Source of the DNA: Burkholderiales bacterium
GTDB lineage: Bacteria > Pseudomonadota > Gammaproteobacteria > Burkholderiales > Burkholderiaceae_C
DNA length: 64,000 nucleotides
Assembly (NCBI GenBank): GCA_016192425.1
Contig: JACPUE010000006.1
Span: 1-64,000 of the forward strand
Direction of reading: 5' to 3'
Below the pieces are notes generated by a model. The model ran no database searches. It saw only the letters and a program-made list of their open reading frames with translations, and was not told the DNA's origin. Every line of letters begins with the position of its first letter. The stretch's first letter is position 1. The translations under genes and the position numbers were made by a program. Of this stretch, positions 1 to 9,182 are shown one piece after another.

Positions 1-1970
1 CACAACATATAAAACTGCGGTTCACTCATGTAGTGAGCGTAGCGATCGACAGCTTCCTCATCAGACAAAATCACCCGCTCATAACTCTCGCCGTCGCTGG
101 GCTTCACAGCACCAAACCACTTGAATCTCGGCGCAACGACCTGGACAGGATGGGTTGCCGAAATGACACCCTGGGCGGTTGCCTCGAGTGTTGTTTCCCC
201 CTCCACAAGGCCTGTCACTGGAACCGTCACCATGCTGGCTCCCGCAGGGATGGTGACACGCTCAGGCACCGTGCAGACGCTTCCTGAGGAGCATTTCAAG
301 GAAACTTCCAGTGGCACATTGTCAAAAACACCTGCCCCTTCCTTGGTTCGCGCAATGGATATGCCATGGTTTTTTTGCATGCCACTCCCCACTACAACCA
401 CAGGATCAGCGTAGAAAACCAGCACCACCGGCATGCGAACCGACACGTATGCCGAAGAGTCCAAGGCACCTGCAGCAGTGACTCGAACCCATGTATTGCC
501 TTTGTATACGCCGCGCACAGCTATGCCATCCTGCAACTTGGTCGCGCCCTCCGGCACTTTGACTACGGTCTGTACAGGGCTGACGATGTTCGTGTTCAAA
601 GACTCCACATTCACATCAAGCCCATCCACCGGAGCGGGATACGAAAGCGTCAAATCCGTAGATTTTGTCTCTCCCGCAACAATGGCATCCGCAAGCTTTC
701 CAGCGTTCAAATTCAACTGCATTGGGTTTGAGGTGACCCGCTTGGAAATTCGCTTGTAACCCGCACTGCTTGCTGTCAAATCAAACCCGCCAGATGTGGT
801 CGGCTTGAAATTGAATGCAACCTCTTGCTGACCCTCAGGAATTACAACTTCACTCGGCAGTTCGGCCCATCCCGATGGCTCGGTAGCCAATTGGGCCTTG
901 ACCCCTCCCTGGGGCGCCGGGGCAGGCAAACGCACTTTTGCTCGATAACTCATTTGCGTTGCCACGCCCCAATGTTGCGCATCAATGTCCAGTGCCGGCA
1001 ACTCGAAAACCCTGAAATCTGCTTGTGCAGCGCCCAGTTCTGCCTGATCCACTTTCAGCAGACCCGATCCAGTCTGCTGCCCTTGAACAGAAAAAGATAC
1101 TTCCTTGAGTCCTTCAGCAATGACCAACTCTGAGGGGCTTGTGATATACCCTGCAGGCGTAGAAGTGACATTGAGGGTTTTTCCTCCAGTCGAGGCGGGC
1201 TCATCAAGAATGAGCTTTACAGCGGCAGATTCACCCACTCCCACTTGGAAATTCTGTGGCTCAATACGTAATTGATTGCCTGCACCCACCTCAACAAGCC
1301 CACTTTCGATCAGGTATGGTATTCCTTTCAACCCCCATTCAATTTGCCCCGTAACAACTCCAGACGGAAGAAGAATGGCATTAATATCATTACCGACTGC
1401 TTGATTACCAAAACCTGTCGGGGAAGATTTCAAATCAGATTTAATCGCAGGACCAGTATTGTTGACGATTGTCACCCGATTGAACACCGGAGATGCCCCC
1501 TGGACAACAATGCCACTCCCATATTCAAAACGCATGTTTTCAAGAATGGTTTCTGGACTTCTTGTCCCCTGCAAAAACCTCCAAGCCCCCCAATCACCAA
1601 GAGCTTTTACCGGATTATTTGAGGTCACCAGAATGGGTTTTCCGGCCGTCCCAATTGCCTTCAAGGCCCCTTGCCGAACTGCAAAAGATGCGCCAGGCTC
1701 CATACGGACCTCCACCCCAGCCTCAATCGTCAGCGTGGCCCCTTGATCCAGTTCTACATTTCCCTGCAGAATGTAAGGAGAGTCACTGAGGCGCCAGACC
1801 GTGTCGACCGAAACAATGCCTGAAAATCGCGTTTCGGCTGCATAGGCTGAACCGTTTGAACCAAGCGCAATGCCAAAGAAAAGCAGAAAAAGTGCAACCA
1901 GCCGCACAAATAAATTTCCCGAACAGAATACTTGCGCAGGAGGCTTTTTTCCTTGAAGTGTCATGAGCAT
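1..1970 (-). CDS. Large secreted beta-helix / Ig-like surface protein, C-terminus outside the window
   Basis: The frame is open from an ATG at 1970 to the left edge, about 656 codons, so the protein is incomplete. A second in-frame ATG lies at 1964; the first has AAAGA five bases upstream. Residues about 20-40 form a hydrophobic signal peptide ending near AYA-AE. The next 150 residues have parallel beta-helix character (LTIEAGVEVRMEPGASF, then a GT.GKPILVTS segment). After that come repeated beta-rich blocks ending in phrases such as 'PSEVVIPEGQQEVAFNF' and 'PERVTIPAGASMVTVPV', resembling bacterial Ig-like or invasin-like modules. No catalytic motif is visible. Exported adhesin or surface structural protein is inference. 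Its GC content looks lower than that of the housekeeping genes to the right, which fits the neighbouring island remains. Confidence 0.7.
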   Translation of the reverse strand, partial: MLMTLQGKKPPAQVFCSGNLFVRLVALFLLFFGIALGSNGSAYAAETRFSGIVSVDTVWRLSDSPYILQGNVELDQGATLTIEAGVEVRMEPGASFAVRQGALKAIGTAGKPILVTSNNPVKALGDWGAWRFLQGTRSPETILENMRFEYGSGIVVQGASPVFNRVTIVNNTGPAIKSDLKSSPTGFGNQAVGNDINAILLPSGVVTGQIEWGLKGIPYLIESGLVEVGAGNQLRIEPQNFQVGVGESAAVKLILDEPASTGGKTLNVTSTPAGYITSPSELVIAEGLKEVSFSVQGQQTGSGLLKVDQAELGAAQADFRVFELPALDIDAQHWGVATQMSYRAKVRLPAPAPQGGVKAQLATEPSGWAELPSEVVIPEGQQEVAFNFKPTTSGGFDLTASSAGYKRISKRVTSNPMQLNLNAGKLADAIVAGETKSTDLTLSYPAPVDGLDVNVESLNTNIVSPVQTVVKVPEGATKLQDGIAVRGVYKGNTWVRVTAAGALDSSAYVSVRMPVVLVFYADPVVVVGSGMQKNHGISIARTKEGAGVFDNVPLEVSLKCSSGSVCTVPERVTIPAGASMVTVPVTGLVEGETTLEATAQGVISATHPVQVVAPRFKWFGAVKPSDGESYERVILSDEEAVDRYAHYMSEPQFYML

Positions 1971-2556
1971 GCCAATCTTTTCTTTCTTGTCAGATTCAAT
2001 GCAGGACGCCAAGCAACAATAAATACCCAAACAGCAACTCGTTTTCGCGCAATACTCCACACTGTGCTGCAGGTTGCAAAACCCACATCACTCAAAGCAT
2101 TGAAGGAAGAACCAGTTGCCTGGTGTACACTACCTAGTGTGCTTGACGAAAATCAAGCACTTGGGTTTATGCGAGATGCGTGAAGTACACGTTCGCACTC
2201 AGACAGATCGGTCAGCCGACCGATCATGGTTTGGAATCCCTCTCTTTATCGGGAAAATGTACCATGCAGCCATGTGTAAACCATTGGTATAAGCGCAGTT
2301 CAATTGCAACAAAATGCAAGCCCCTGCGGAACCCCGCCTATTACCCATAGCATCAAAGTGGATATGCATGTGAAGCACTGCTTTGTGCGGGCGGAGGGAT
2401 CAAAGCAGCCGAGCATGCCCACAAAGTGCGCACCTGCTAGGCGTCCGTCGAAAATTCTGTGCAGACGGGGTCACGCGCTGCTTGCGGATATTCCACACTT
2501 TGGTTCATGATCTGTCCCACGCTACATTGCACACCATGCGTGAAGGAGGGACTGCC
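1971..2556. other. Gene-free stretch with two short perfect inverted repeats
   Basis: No convincing gene is seen in these 586 bases. Two perfect hairpins are present: GTGCTTGA and TCAAGCAC around CGAAAA (2139-2160), and GATCGGTC and GACCGATC around AGCC (2206-2225). Neither is followed by a T-run on either strand, so operator or structural roles are as likely as termination. The segment should contain the promoter of the leftward secreted-protein gene. Confidence 0.4.
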
Positions 2557-3703
2557 ATGCTCCAGTTGGATGTCAATGAAGACAGCGTCGTTCTCGTACG
2601 CTTGAGGGCTTCGAGTTCGCCCGCCGCGTTTGAGGACGCTATTCGCAAGGCTGCTCCCGCATTGGTGGGCTCTCTCCTCTCATGGGCTGGTGGCGACTGG
2701 TTTGCCGTTGCGCAGGATGCAATCCCTATGCTCGACGGGTCGGACGGCATGGCGATGGTCGATATGGTCAAAGTCGTCGATGCCGCCGGGTTTGCAGCCA
2801 TTGCATCACTTCGCGACTCCCAGGCGGGAGCGAGCAGCTTTGATCTGCGTGATCGTGGCGTACAAGCTGCTGGCCCCGTCATGGTGGAGCCTCCCGAGTT
2901 CAGTTGGGACGGACAGTACCAAGGAAGTCCCATCAAGATCGACTGGCATGTGGCCTCCATCGGTTTGCCCCTCGCCTGGCAAGCGTTGGGGGCCGCGGGC
3001 CCCAGTGCCTAATTGAGTATCCATTTTTCGGTGCTGCGCCTGGTGCTTCCATCATTCCTTATCGCATCACGGACTCCGTCATCATTGACCATGTCCCTGA
3101 TCTCCTGGCCGAGGCCATTACGGATGCGGTGAACAAGGGGGCAGAGGTCATCAGCATCAGCTTGGGGGCTCTGCGGCCAGACAAGCGCGTTGCCAAAGCC
3201 GTGCAGCACGCCTACCAACAAGGTGTCATTGTCTGCGCAGCAGCCGGACAGGTGTTCAGGGAAGTCATCTATCCAGGCCGTTTCAACTGCGTGATCACAG
3301 TGGGAAGTGCCACGACCATGGATGGTCGCAGTTTCCATCCATGGCGTGTAGTTGCGCGCGGGCCAGATGTCGACATCTGCGGTCCGGCGGATCAAATTCG
3401 GCGCCCAACCACTGTTATGTCGGGAGGAGGCACGAAGTTCCTCATCTCAGGTCCGGGGGACGGCACATCGTTTGCGCCGGTATAGCCGTGTTGTGGCTGG
3501 CCAGGCGCTCCACTGAGTTGAACAGCCTGTATGGAAATGCGCGATGGGCCCGTGTGGAAGCCTTTAGAAGACTGCTGACCTCGACTGCAGCGGTTCCTGA
3601 CGGCTGGCCCACTGACACTTATGGGGCAGGCGTATATCAGGCCGATGCCCTGATGGCAGCAGCATTGCCAAGTCTTGTCGAGCTTGAAGAGAGATTTGAT
3701 TAG
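2557..3703 (+). pseudogene. Broken subtilisin-like (S8) serine protease
   Basis: Three consecutive reading frames carry pieces of one S8 protease. Frame one (start ATG 2557, GGAGGG upstream) gives an N-terminal region ending 'IDWHVASIGLPLAWQALGAAG'. Frame two (about 3005-3485) resumes with 'GAAPGASIIPYRI', passes 'VNKGAEVISISLGA' and reaches the catalytic-serine motif GTSFAP. Frame three (about 3460-3703) gives the C-terminal helix and ends at TAG 3703. The segment that should hold the catalytic Asp and His (DTG and HGTHVAG motifs) is missing at the first junction, so there is an internal deletion as well as two frameshifts. An active enzyme cannot be made. The gene sits beside an integrase stub at tRNA-Pro and is probably cargo of a decayed island. 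Confidence 0.8.
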
Positions 3704-3995
3704 TTCGGCTGATCAGATCCATCGGTGCGCGCACTAGGGCACGTTTGGCCTCATCACGGCGACGGCGTGCCTCAAGGAGAGTCACTTGGGGGTAGGTGCC
3801 AAGACTCAGGCGCTTCTCTTTTCCGTCCGATCGGTACTTGAGGCGCCACCACTTTCCGCCAGATGGCGAAACTTCCAGGTACATGCCCTCGCCATCGAAG
3901 AGTTTTCGTGGCTTTTCAGCGGGCTTGGCTGAGCGGATGGCTGCGTCTGTCAGGGGCCTGGGGGCAACTTTCCAGGGTGGGGGCAACAGCCCCAA
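3564..3995 (-). pseudogene. N-terminal stub of a P4-type tyrosine integrase
   Basis: The translation 'LTDAAIRSAKPAEKPRKLFD' followed by 'GMYLEVSPSGGKWWRLKYR' and 'LSLGTYPQVTLLEARRRRDEAKR' is the N-terminal arm-binding domain (DUF4102) of P4-like integrases. Similarity stops near 3720. The remaining codons run antisense to the end of the protease pseudogene, so the catalytic domain with R-H-R-Y is gone. No ATG or GTG start is in frame; the open frame begins with TTG inside an inverted repeat. Its position just off the 3' end of tRNA-Pro is the classic place for an island integrase, so this marks a former integration event followed by deletion. Confidence 0.8.
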
Positions 3996-4006
3996 AAGTT
4001 GCCCCC
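3960..4006. repeat. 12-bp perfect inverted repeat at the integrase start
   Basis: GGGGGCAACTTT (3960-3971) is mirrored by AAAGTTGCCCCC (3995-4006), and a third partial copy GGGGGCAAC lies in the 23-bp loop. It spans the integrase start region next to tRNA-Pro. Integrase arm sites or an int operator are possible, but this is inference. Confidence 0.5.
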
Positions 4007-4120
4007 ATTATCGCTTGGCTGCCAGCGGATTCAGGTGGACGCCAGGAGACGACAAAACATTCTGTACAAAGAGAAAATCCGCCAGGTCCAGATGTTGGTG
4101 GACGCTGGCGGACGTATAAA

Positions 4121-4197
4121 TGGTCGGAGCGGCGGGATTCGAACTCGCGACCCTCTGCTCCCAAAGCAGATGCGCTACCAGGCTGCGCTACGCTCCG
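4121..4197 (-). tRNA. tRNA-Pro (anticodon TGG)
   Basis: The reverse complement folds as a 77-nt tRNA with acceptor stem CGGAGCG/CGCTCCG, anticodon stem-loop CTGCTTTGGGAGCAG, T-loop GTTCGAATC and an encoded CCA end. Anticodon TGG reads proline codons. The 3' end points at the integrase stub, so this is the likely attachment gene of the left-hand island. It lies downstream of infA on the same strand. Confidence 0.95.
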
Positions 4198-4270
4198 ACA
4201 AGCTGGCATTCTAACCCGACTCGCGCCCTGTTTCGGGCCTGGACGGGCAGAAGAACGCCGAAATCAAGCC

Positions 4271-4534
4271 TTATCGGCCACCAGTCGGCCCGCCAGCGCC
4301 CGGACCGGGGCGGCCTGCCAGATGGCGGAAGGTGATGCGGCCCTTGGTCAAGTCGTAGGGTGAGAGTTCGAGCGAGACCTTGTCGCCCGCCAGGATGCGG
4401 ATGTGGTGCTTGCGCATCTTGCCGCCGGTGTAGGCGATGAGTTGGTGCCCGTTGTCCAGGGTGACGCGAAAGCGCGAGTCCGGCAGCACTTCGGTCACGC
4501 TGCCTTGCATTTCAATCAGTTCTTCTTTGGCCAT
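4271..4534 (-). CDS. infA: Translation initiation factor IF-1
   Basis: The 87-residue product begins [19 protein letters not shown] and carries the OB-fold core '[19 protein letters not shown]' and '[10 protein letters not shown]' of IF-1, which binds the 30S A site during initiation. The start is ATG 4534, preceded by AGAGATTGAAC; an in-frame TTG at 4540 is not preferred. The usual factor has about 72 residues. This one carries an extra 15-residue Gly/Pro-rich tail after 'RITFR', a variant I associate with second IF-1 copies in beta-proteobacteria. tRNA-Pro follows 73 bases downstream on the same strand and could share the transcript. Confidence 0.93.
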   Translation of the reverse strand: MAKEELIEMQGSVTEVLPDSRFRVTLDNGHQLIAYTGGKMRKHHIRILAGDKVSLELSPYDLTKGRITFRHLAGRPGPGAGGPTGGR

Positions 4535-4761
4535 GTTCAATCTCTAAAAAACAATTCAATCCGTATACGGCGCCTGCGAAATCGGGTGAGCCACAGGCGC
4601 AAGCGCCTGTCCGGTGGAGCAGGCGCAGTGTGCTTTGCGTGCTGTGGGGTTCGCTGCACCCGGGGCGCAGTTCAGGAAGAAGGCCGGGAGAGACGGCTCC
4701 AATGGACAGGCAAGGCGCTGTGCATGAGCCTTGGGATTGTACCGCGATGCGGCCGCCTTGA

Positions 4762-5937
4762 CTACGGTGCTGCGGCGCCCGCCTCCCCCATGGGGAGCGC
4801 CAGGGCCAGGGCGCGCATCAGGTCCGACTGCGTGATGACACCCACCAGCCGCGACTGCGCATCCACCACGGGAATGTGATGGTGTCCGCCGCGCGAAAAC
4901 AGGGGCACCAGGTCCATGACAGGCTGCTGGGCGTCCACCACCTGCGCCTGTCGGCTCATGATCTCCTCCACCCGCGATGGCTGACCCGAGCGCCCCCGGA
5001 TCAGGGTGCGCAGACGCCGCCCCAGGCCTTCGTGCGTGTCGAGGCTGGCCGACCGCATGAAATCCGCCACGGTGACGATACCCAGCACTGCGGCCTGCCC
5101 ATCCACCACCGGCAGCGCCTTGATATGCTCGCGCCGCATCAAGGCCCAGGCATCCTTCAGCGCCGCACCGGGTTCCACGGCCATGGGCGGCCGGGACATG
5201 ATGTCGGTGCAGCGCAACTCGCCCAGCGTGCGCTGGAAGGCGGCCCGCCCAGCCATGTGCAGCAATCCCGCCAGATCGGCACGGCTGATGTCCAGCACCT
5301 GGTTGTAATGCGCCAGCGCCGCATCGAGGTCCGCCTCGGTGAACTGCCCGGCACCCGCCGCCCGGCCATCACGCCGCGGGCGCTGGGGATGCGGGTAGCT
5401 GCGCCCGGTGGCGTTGTTGTAGGCAATGCCCACCAGCAGCAGCACGAGCACATTGAATAACACCGGAAACAGCAGCAGGTGCGCATCCTCACCGGGGTTG
5501 AGCACCACGAACAGCGCCATCGCCGCACCCGGCGGATGCAGGCAGCGCAGCGACACCATCACCAGCACGGCGGCCGCCACTGCCAGCGCCGCCGCTACGG
5601 CGGGCTCCGGCACCAGGGCAGCACAGGCCAGGCCTACCAGCACTGACAAGGTATTGCCCCCCAGCACCGGCCAGGGCTGCGCCAGCGGGCTGGACGGCAT
5701 GGCGAACACCAGTGCGGCGCTGGCACCCAGCGAGGCCACCATCCAGTGCCCACCCGCAGGAGGAATATGGCTCCACCAGCGCGCCAGCAAGGCCGCCAAC
5801 AGGACTCCCAAGGCCGCGCCCAGCGCCACACGCGCCCGTTCACGGCCACTGATACCCACGGGGGCGGGCCAAAAATTGCGCAGCCAGGCGCCACGCATGG
5901 CGTGCGTCGTTTCAGAGTCGGGAAAGGGGAAAGGCAT
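4762..5937 (-). CDS. HPP-family integral membrane protein with two C-terminal CBS domains
   Basis: About 391 residues from ATG 5937. The N-terminal half has five hydrophobic segments and the family-naming motif 'SLRCLHPPGAAMALF'. The C-terminal part (about residues 245-385) has two CBS repeats, each with the 'DIMSRPPMAVEP...' and 'ALPVVDG...GIVTVADFMRS' pattern ('EEIMSRQAQVV' and 'HHIPVVDAQSRLVGVITQSDLMR' in the second). CBS pairs usually bind adenine nucleotides, so ligand-gated transport is plausible. Some HPP proteins have been linked to nitrite transport in plants and cyanobacteria, but the substrate here is unknown. A start at the MRGAWLRNF methionine 13 codons downstream is also possible. 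It is divergent from psd. Confidence 0.85.
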   Translation of the reverse strand: MPFPFPDSETTHAMRGAWLRNFWPAPVGISGRERARVALGAALGVLLAALLARWWSHIPPAGGHWMVASLGASAALVFAMPSSPLAQPWPVLGGNTLSVLVGLACAALVPEPAVAAALAVAAAVLVMVSLRCLHPPGAAMALFVVLNPGEDAHLLLFPVLFNVLVLLLVGIAYNNATGRSYPHPQRPRRDGRAAGAGQFTEADLDAALAHYNQVLDISRADLAGLLHMAGRAAFQRTLGELRCTDIMSRPPMAVEPGAALKDAWALMRREHIKALPVVDGQAAVLGIVTVADFMRSASLDTHEGLGRRLRTLIRGRSGQPSRVEEIMSRQAQVVDAQQPVMDLVPLFSRGGHHHIPVVDAQSRLVGVITQSDLMRALALALPMGEAGAAAP

Positions 5938-6121
5938 TCGAGAACATCCGGTCCTGCCGGGCAAAACACATGCACCCAGGTGCCGCATGGCACGGGGGAA
6001 CGCAGGGGCAGCATTGTGCCTGCAGGCGCCATGGTCGGCGGCGGCACGCCGATTGACCCTGGCGCACGAAGGCCAACGCGCCGATAGAATGGCGCGCTTG
6101 CCCCACTCCCCCCTTCCCACC

Positions 6122-6967
6122 GTGTCCGACCGCCTTGCCGTCCTGCCGCAGTACCTGATGCCCAAACGCGCCCTGACCGTCGCCGCGGGCCGCATCGCCT
6201 CGGCACGCGCCGGCGCCCTCACCACGGCGCTGATCCGCCGCTTCGTGGCCCGCTATGGGGTGGACATGGCAGAAGCGGCCAACCCGGATCCGGCCAGCTA
6301 CGCCAGCTTCAACGAGTTCTTCACCCGGCCGCTCAAGCCCGGTGCGCGCCCGCTGGCTGCCGCCGACCTGGTCTGCCCGGTCGATGGCGCCATCAGCCAG
6401 TTCGGCCCGGTGCAGGGCGACCAGATTTTCCAGGCCAAGGGCCACCACTACACCACCACGGCACTGGTCGGGGGCGATGCGCAACTGGCCGCAGAATTCG
6501 AGGGTGGCCATTTCGCCACCCTCTACCTGAGCCCGCGCGACTACCACCGCATCCACATGCCCTGCGATGGGCGGCTGCGCCGCATGGTGTACGTGCCCGG
6601 CGACCTGTTCTCGGTCAACCCGACCACCGCGCGCGGCGTGCCCGGCCTGTTTGCGCGCAACGAGCGCGTGGTCTGCATCTTCGACGGTGCCCACGGCCCG
6701 TTTGTGCTGGTGCTGGTGGGTGCCACCATCGTGGGCAGCATGGCCACGGTATGGCACGGCCTGGTGAACCCGCCGCGCCCCGGCACCGTGCGCCAGTGGA
6801 ACTATGCCGACCCATCCATCGTGCTGAAACAGGGCGACGAGATGGGCCGCTTCCTGCTCGGCTCGACCGTCGTCATGCTGTTCCCGCGCGGGCCCTTGCA
6901 GTTCAACCCGGCCTGGAGCCCCGCCGGCGCCATCCGCATGGGCGAGGCCATGGCCACGCGCGGCTGA
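6122..6967 (+). CDS. psd: Phosphatidylserine decarboxylase proenzyme
   Basis: Makes phosphatidylethanolamine from phosphatidylserine at the inner membrane. The product of about 281 residues contains 'CPVDGAISQFG', 'YLSPRDYHRIHMP' and 'GDLFSVNP', all typical of prokaryotic PSD. The self-cleavage motif LGST is near residue 247, where serine becomes the pyruvoyl group. A GTG start at 6122 (VSDRLAVLPQYLMPKR) matches family N-termini; an in-frame ATG at 6089 would add eleven residues. It is divergent from the HPP/CBS gene, and an intergenic gap of about 60 bases separates it from the U32 gene downstream. Confidence 0.93.
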   Translation: MSDRLAVLPQYLMPKRALTVAAGRIASARAGALTTALIRRFVARYGVDMAEAANPDPASYASFNEFFTRPLKPGARPLAAADLVCPVDGAISQFGPVQGDQIFQAKGHHYTTTALVGGDAQLAAEFEGGHFATLYLSPRDYHRIHMPCDGRLRRMVYVPGDLFSVNPTTARGVPGLFARNERVVCIFDGAHGPFVLVLVGATIVGSMATVWHGLVNPPRPGTVRQWNYADPSIVLKQGDEMGRFLLGSTVVMLFPRGPLQFNPAWSPAGAIRMGEAMATRG

Positions 6968-7026
6968 GCCGTCCCCCAAAGCCTGCCGCCAGCGCGTCCG
7001 GCAGGGGCGCGGGATAATTCCGCCCC

Positions 7027-9018
7027 ATGTCCCTGCTGCCCCACCAGATCGAGCTGCTTTCCCCCGCGCGCGATGCCGACATCGGCATCGAGGCCGTCAA
7101 CCATGGCGCCGACGCCGTCTACATCGGCGGCCCGGCCTTCGGCGCGCGCGCCGGGGCGGGCAACGACATCCGCGACCTGGAACGCCTGATCGCCCACGCC
7201 CACCGCTTCCACAGCCGCGTGTTCATCACGCTCAACACCATCCTGCGCGACGACGAGTTGGAGGGCGCGCGCCAGATGGCCTGGCAGGTCTACAACGCCG
7301 GGGCCGACGCGCTCATCATCCAGGACATGGGCCTGCTGGAACTGGACCTGCCGCCCATCCAGCTGCACGCCAGCACCCAGACCGACATCCGCACGCCCGA
7401 GAAGGCGCGCTTCCTGCAGGACTGCGGCCTGTCGCAGATCGTGCTGGCGCGCGAGCTCACCGTGCAACAGATCGCCGCCGTGCGTGCCGCCACCGACCCG
7501 CAGCGCTGCGCCATCGAGTTCTTCATCCACGGCGCACTGTGCGTGGCCTACAGCGGCCAGTGCTACATCAGCCACGCGCAAACTGGCCGCAGCGCCAACC
7601 GGGGCGACTGCAGCCAGGCCTGCCGCCTGCCCTACCAGGTGACGGACGCGCAGGGCCGCTTCATTGCGCACGACAAGCATGTGCTCTCGATGAAGGACAA
7701 CAACCAGAGCGACAACCTGCGCGCGCTCATAGCCGCTGGCGTGCGCAGCTTCAAGATCGAGGGCCGCTACAAGGACATGGGCTATGTGAAGAACATCACC
7801 GCCCACTACCGCAAGCTGCTTGACGAGATTCTCGACGAGCGCGAGGCCTCGGGCGACCCGCTGGCGCGCGCGTCCAGCGGCCGCACCACCTTCACCTTCA
7901 CGCCCGACCCGCTGCAGAACTTCAACCGCGAGTTCACCGACTACTTCGTCAACGGCCGCAAGGAAGACATCGGCGCCTTCGACACACCCAAGAACCCCGG
8001 CCAGGCCATCGGCTGGGTCACCAAGCTGGGGCCGAATTTCGTCGAGCTGGAAGTGAGCGACCCGGCCACCGTGCTGCACAACGGCGACGGCCTGTGCTAC
8101 TACGACCTGCAGAAGGAACTGGTGGGCCTGCAGATCAACCGCGCCGAACCTGTGTCCCCGCGCGGCGGCCGGCAGTGGCGCGTGTTCCCCAAGGACCCGA
8201 TGGAGGGCTTCAAGGACCTCCGCAAGGGCACCGAGGTCAACCGCAACCGCGACATGGACTGGGTGCGCACGCTGGAGAAGAAGTCCAGCGACCGGCGCAT
8301 TGGCCTGTGGGCGCAGTTTGCCGAGACGGCCAACGGCTTCGCCCTCACGCTGACCGACGAGGACGGCTTTACCGGCAGCGCCCAGGCCGCCCTGCCCCAC
8401 GAGGCGGCGCAGGACACCGCCAAGGCAGAGGCCAGCCTGCGCGAGCAGCTCGGGCGCTTTGGTGCCAGCATCTTCGCCGTGCACGACATCGCGCTGCAAC
8501 TCTCGCAGCCCTGGTTCGTCCCCGCCTCCAGTCTGAACGCACTGCGCCGCGACGCCCTCGCCGCGCTGGAAGCCGCGCGCACCCAGGATCTTGCGCGCCT
8601 CCCACGCGCCACGCCCATGGAACCACCCGTGCCCTACCCCGAGGACACGCTCTCCTACCTCGCCAACGTGTTCAACCACAAGGCGCGCGACTTCTACGCG
8701 CGCCACGGCGTGAAGGTGATCGCCGCCGCCTACGAGAGCCACGAGGAGGAAGGCGAGGTCAGCCTCATGATCACCAAGCACTGCGTGCGCTACTCCATGA
8801 GCCTGTGCCCCAAGCAGGCCAAGGGCGTGACGGGTGTGCAGGGCACCATCCGTGCCGAGCCGCTGCAGCTCATCAACGGCAAGGAAAAACTCACCCTGCG
8901 CTTCGACTGCAAGCCCTGCGAGATGCACGTGGTGGGCAAGATCAAGCGCCAGGTGCTGAACCAGGCGCAGGAGCTGCCCCTGACCTTCTACAGGGCACGC
9001 TCCTCGGCACCCCATTGA
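7027..9018 (+). CDS. rlhA: Peptidase U32-family protein, RlhA-like 23S rRNA hydroxylation factor
   Basis: The 663-residue product opens 'IELLSPARDADIGIEAVNHGADAVYIGG', the TIM-barrel N-terminus of the U32 family. The family signature with clustered cysteines, 'EFFIHGALCVAYSGQCY', is near residues 165-182 and is followed by 'NRGDCSQACRLPY'. Its length fits E. coli RlhA (YdcP, about 653 residues), which is needed for 5-hydroxycytidine at 23S C2501, rather than the shorter TrhP, UbiU and UbiV. The C-terminal third ('HEEEGEVSLMITKHCVRYS...CKPCEMHV') adds further cysteines that may ligate Fe-S. The name rests on length and architecture; TrhP-like tRNA hydroxylation is the alternative. Confidence 0.82.
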   Translation: MSLLPHQIELLSPARDADIGIEAVNHGADAVYIGGPAFGARAGAGNDIRDLERLIAHAHRFHSRVFITLNTILRDDELEGARQMAWQVYNAGADALIIQDMGLLELDLPPIQLHASTQTDIRTPEKARFLQDCGLSQIVLARELTVQQIAAVRAATDPQRCAIEFFIHGALCVAYSGQCYISHAQTGRSANRGDCSQACRLPYQVTDAQGRFIAHDKHVLSMKDNNQSDNLRALIAAGVRSFKIEGRYKDMGYVKNITAHYRKLLDEILDEREASGDPLARASSGRTTFTFTPDPLQNFNREFTDYFVNGRKEDIGAFDTPKNPGQAIGWVTKLGPNFVELEVSDPATVLHNGDGLCYYDLQKELVGLQINRAEPVSPRGGRQWRVFPKDPMEGFKDLRKGTEVNRNRDMDWVRTLEKKSSDRRIGLWAQFAETANGFALTLTDEDGFTGSAQAALPHEAAQDTAKAEASLREQLGRFGASIFAVHDIALQLSQPWFVPASSLNALRRDALAALEAARTQDLARLPRATPMEPPVPYPEDTLSYLANVFNHKARDFYARHGVKVIAAAYESHEEEGEVSLMITKHCVRYSMSLCPKQAKGVTGVQGTIRAEPLQLINGKEKLTLRFDCKPCEMHVVGKIKRQVLNQAQELPLTFYRARSSAPH

Positions 9019-9031
9019 ATCAAAATTCAGA

Positions 9032-9089
9032 CAAAAAATACCTCCAGCGCCCTACCATCAAGCGTAAGCAGCTATTGATTTAATAGCAA
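9032..9089 (+). repeat. Dispersed AGCAGCTAT...ATAGCA repeat, copy A
   Basis: The segment contains CCTCCAGCGCCCT, AAGCGTAAGCAGCTATTG and ATAGCAAG, closely matching copies near 15331, 22070, 23184, 26462, 44180 and 62768. It lies 14 bases after the rlhA stop. The terminal ATAGC/GCTAT pairing could form a small hairpin. Confidence 0.8.
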
Positions 9090-9182
9090 GATCCCTCCCC
9101 CCAGAGCAAGCGGACCGGCACCGCGCGGGGCCGTACACTGGGGCAGTCATCATCCGCAAGAACGGCTTGCAGACTGCACCCC

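Noticed and set aside
2206-2225. GATCGGTC/GACCGATC hairpin considered as an intrinsic terminator
   Set aside because: No T-tract follows on either strand; kept only as an unexplained palindrome.
2304-2510. Small frames upstream of the protease pseudogene
   Set aside because: No ribosome-binding site, no similarity, and they overlap the pseudogene leader in other frames.
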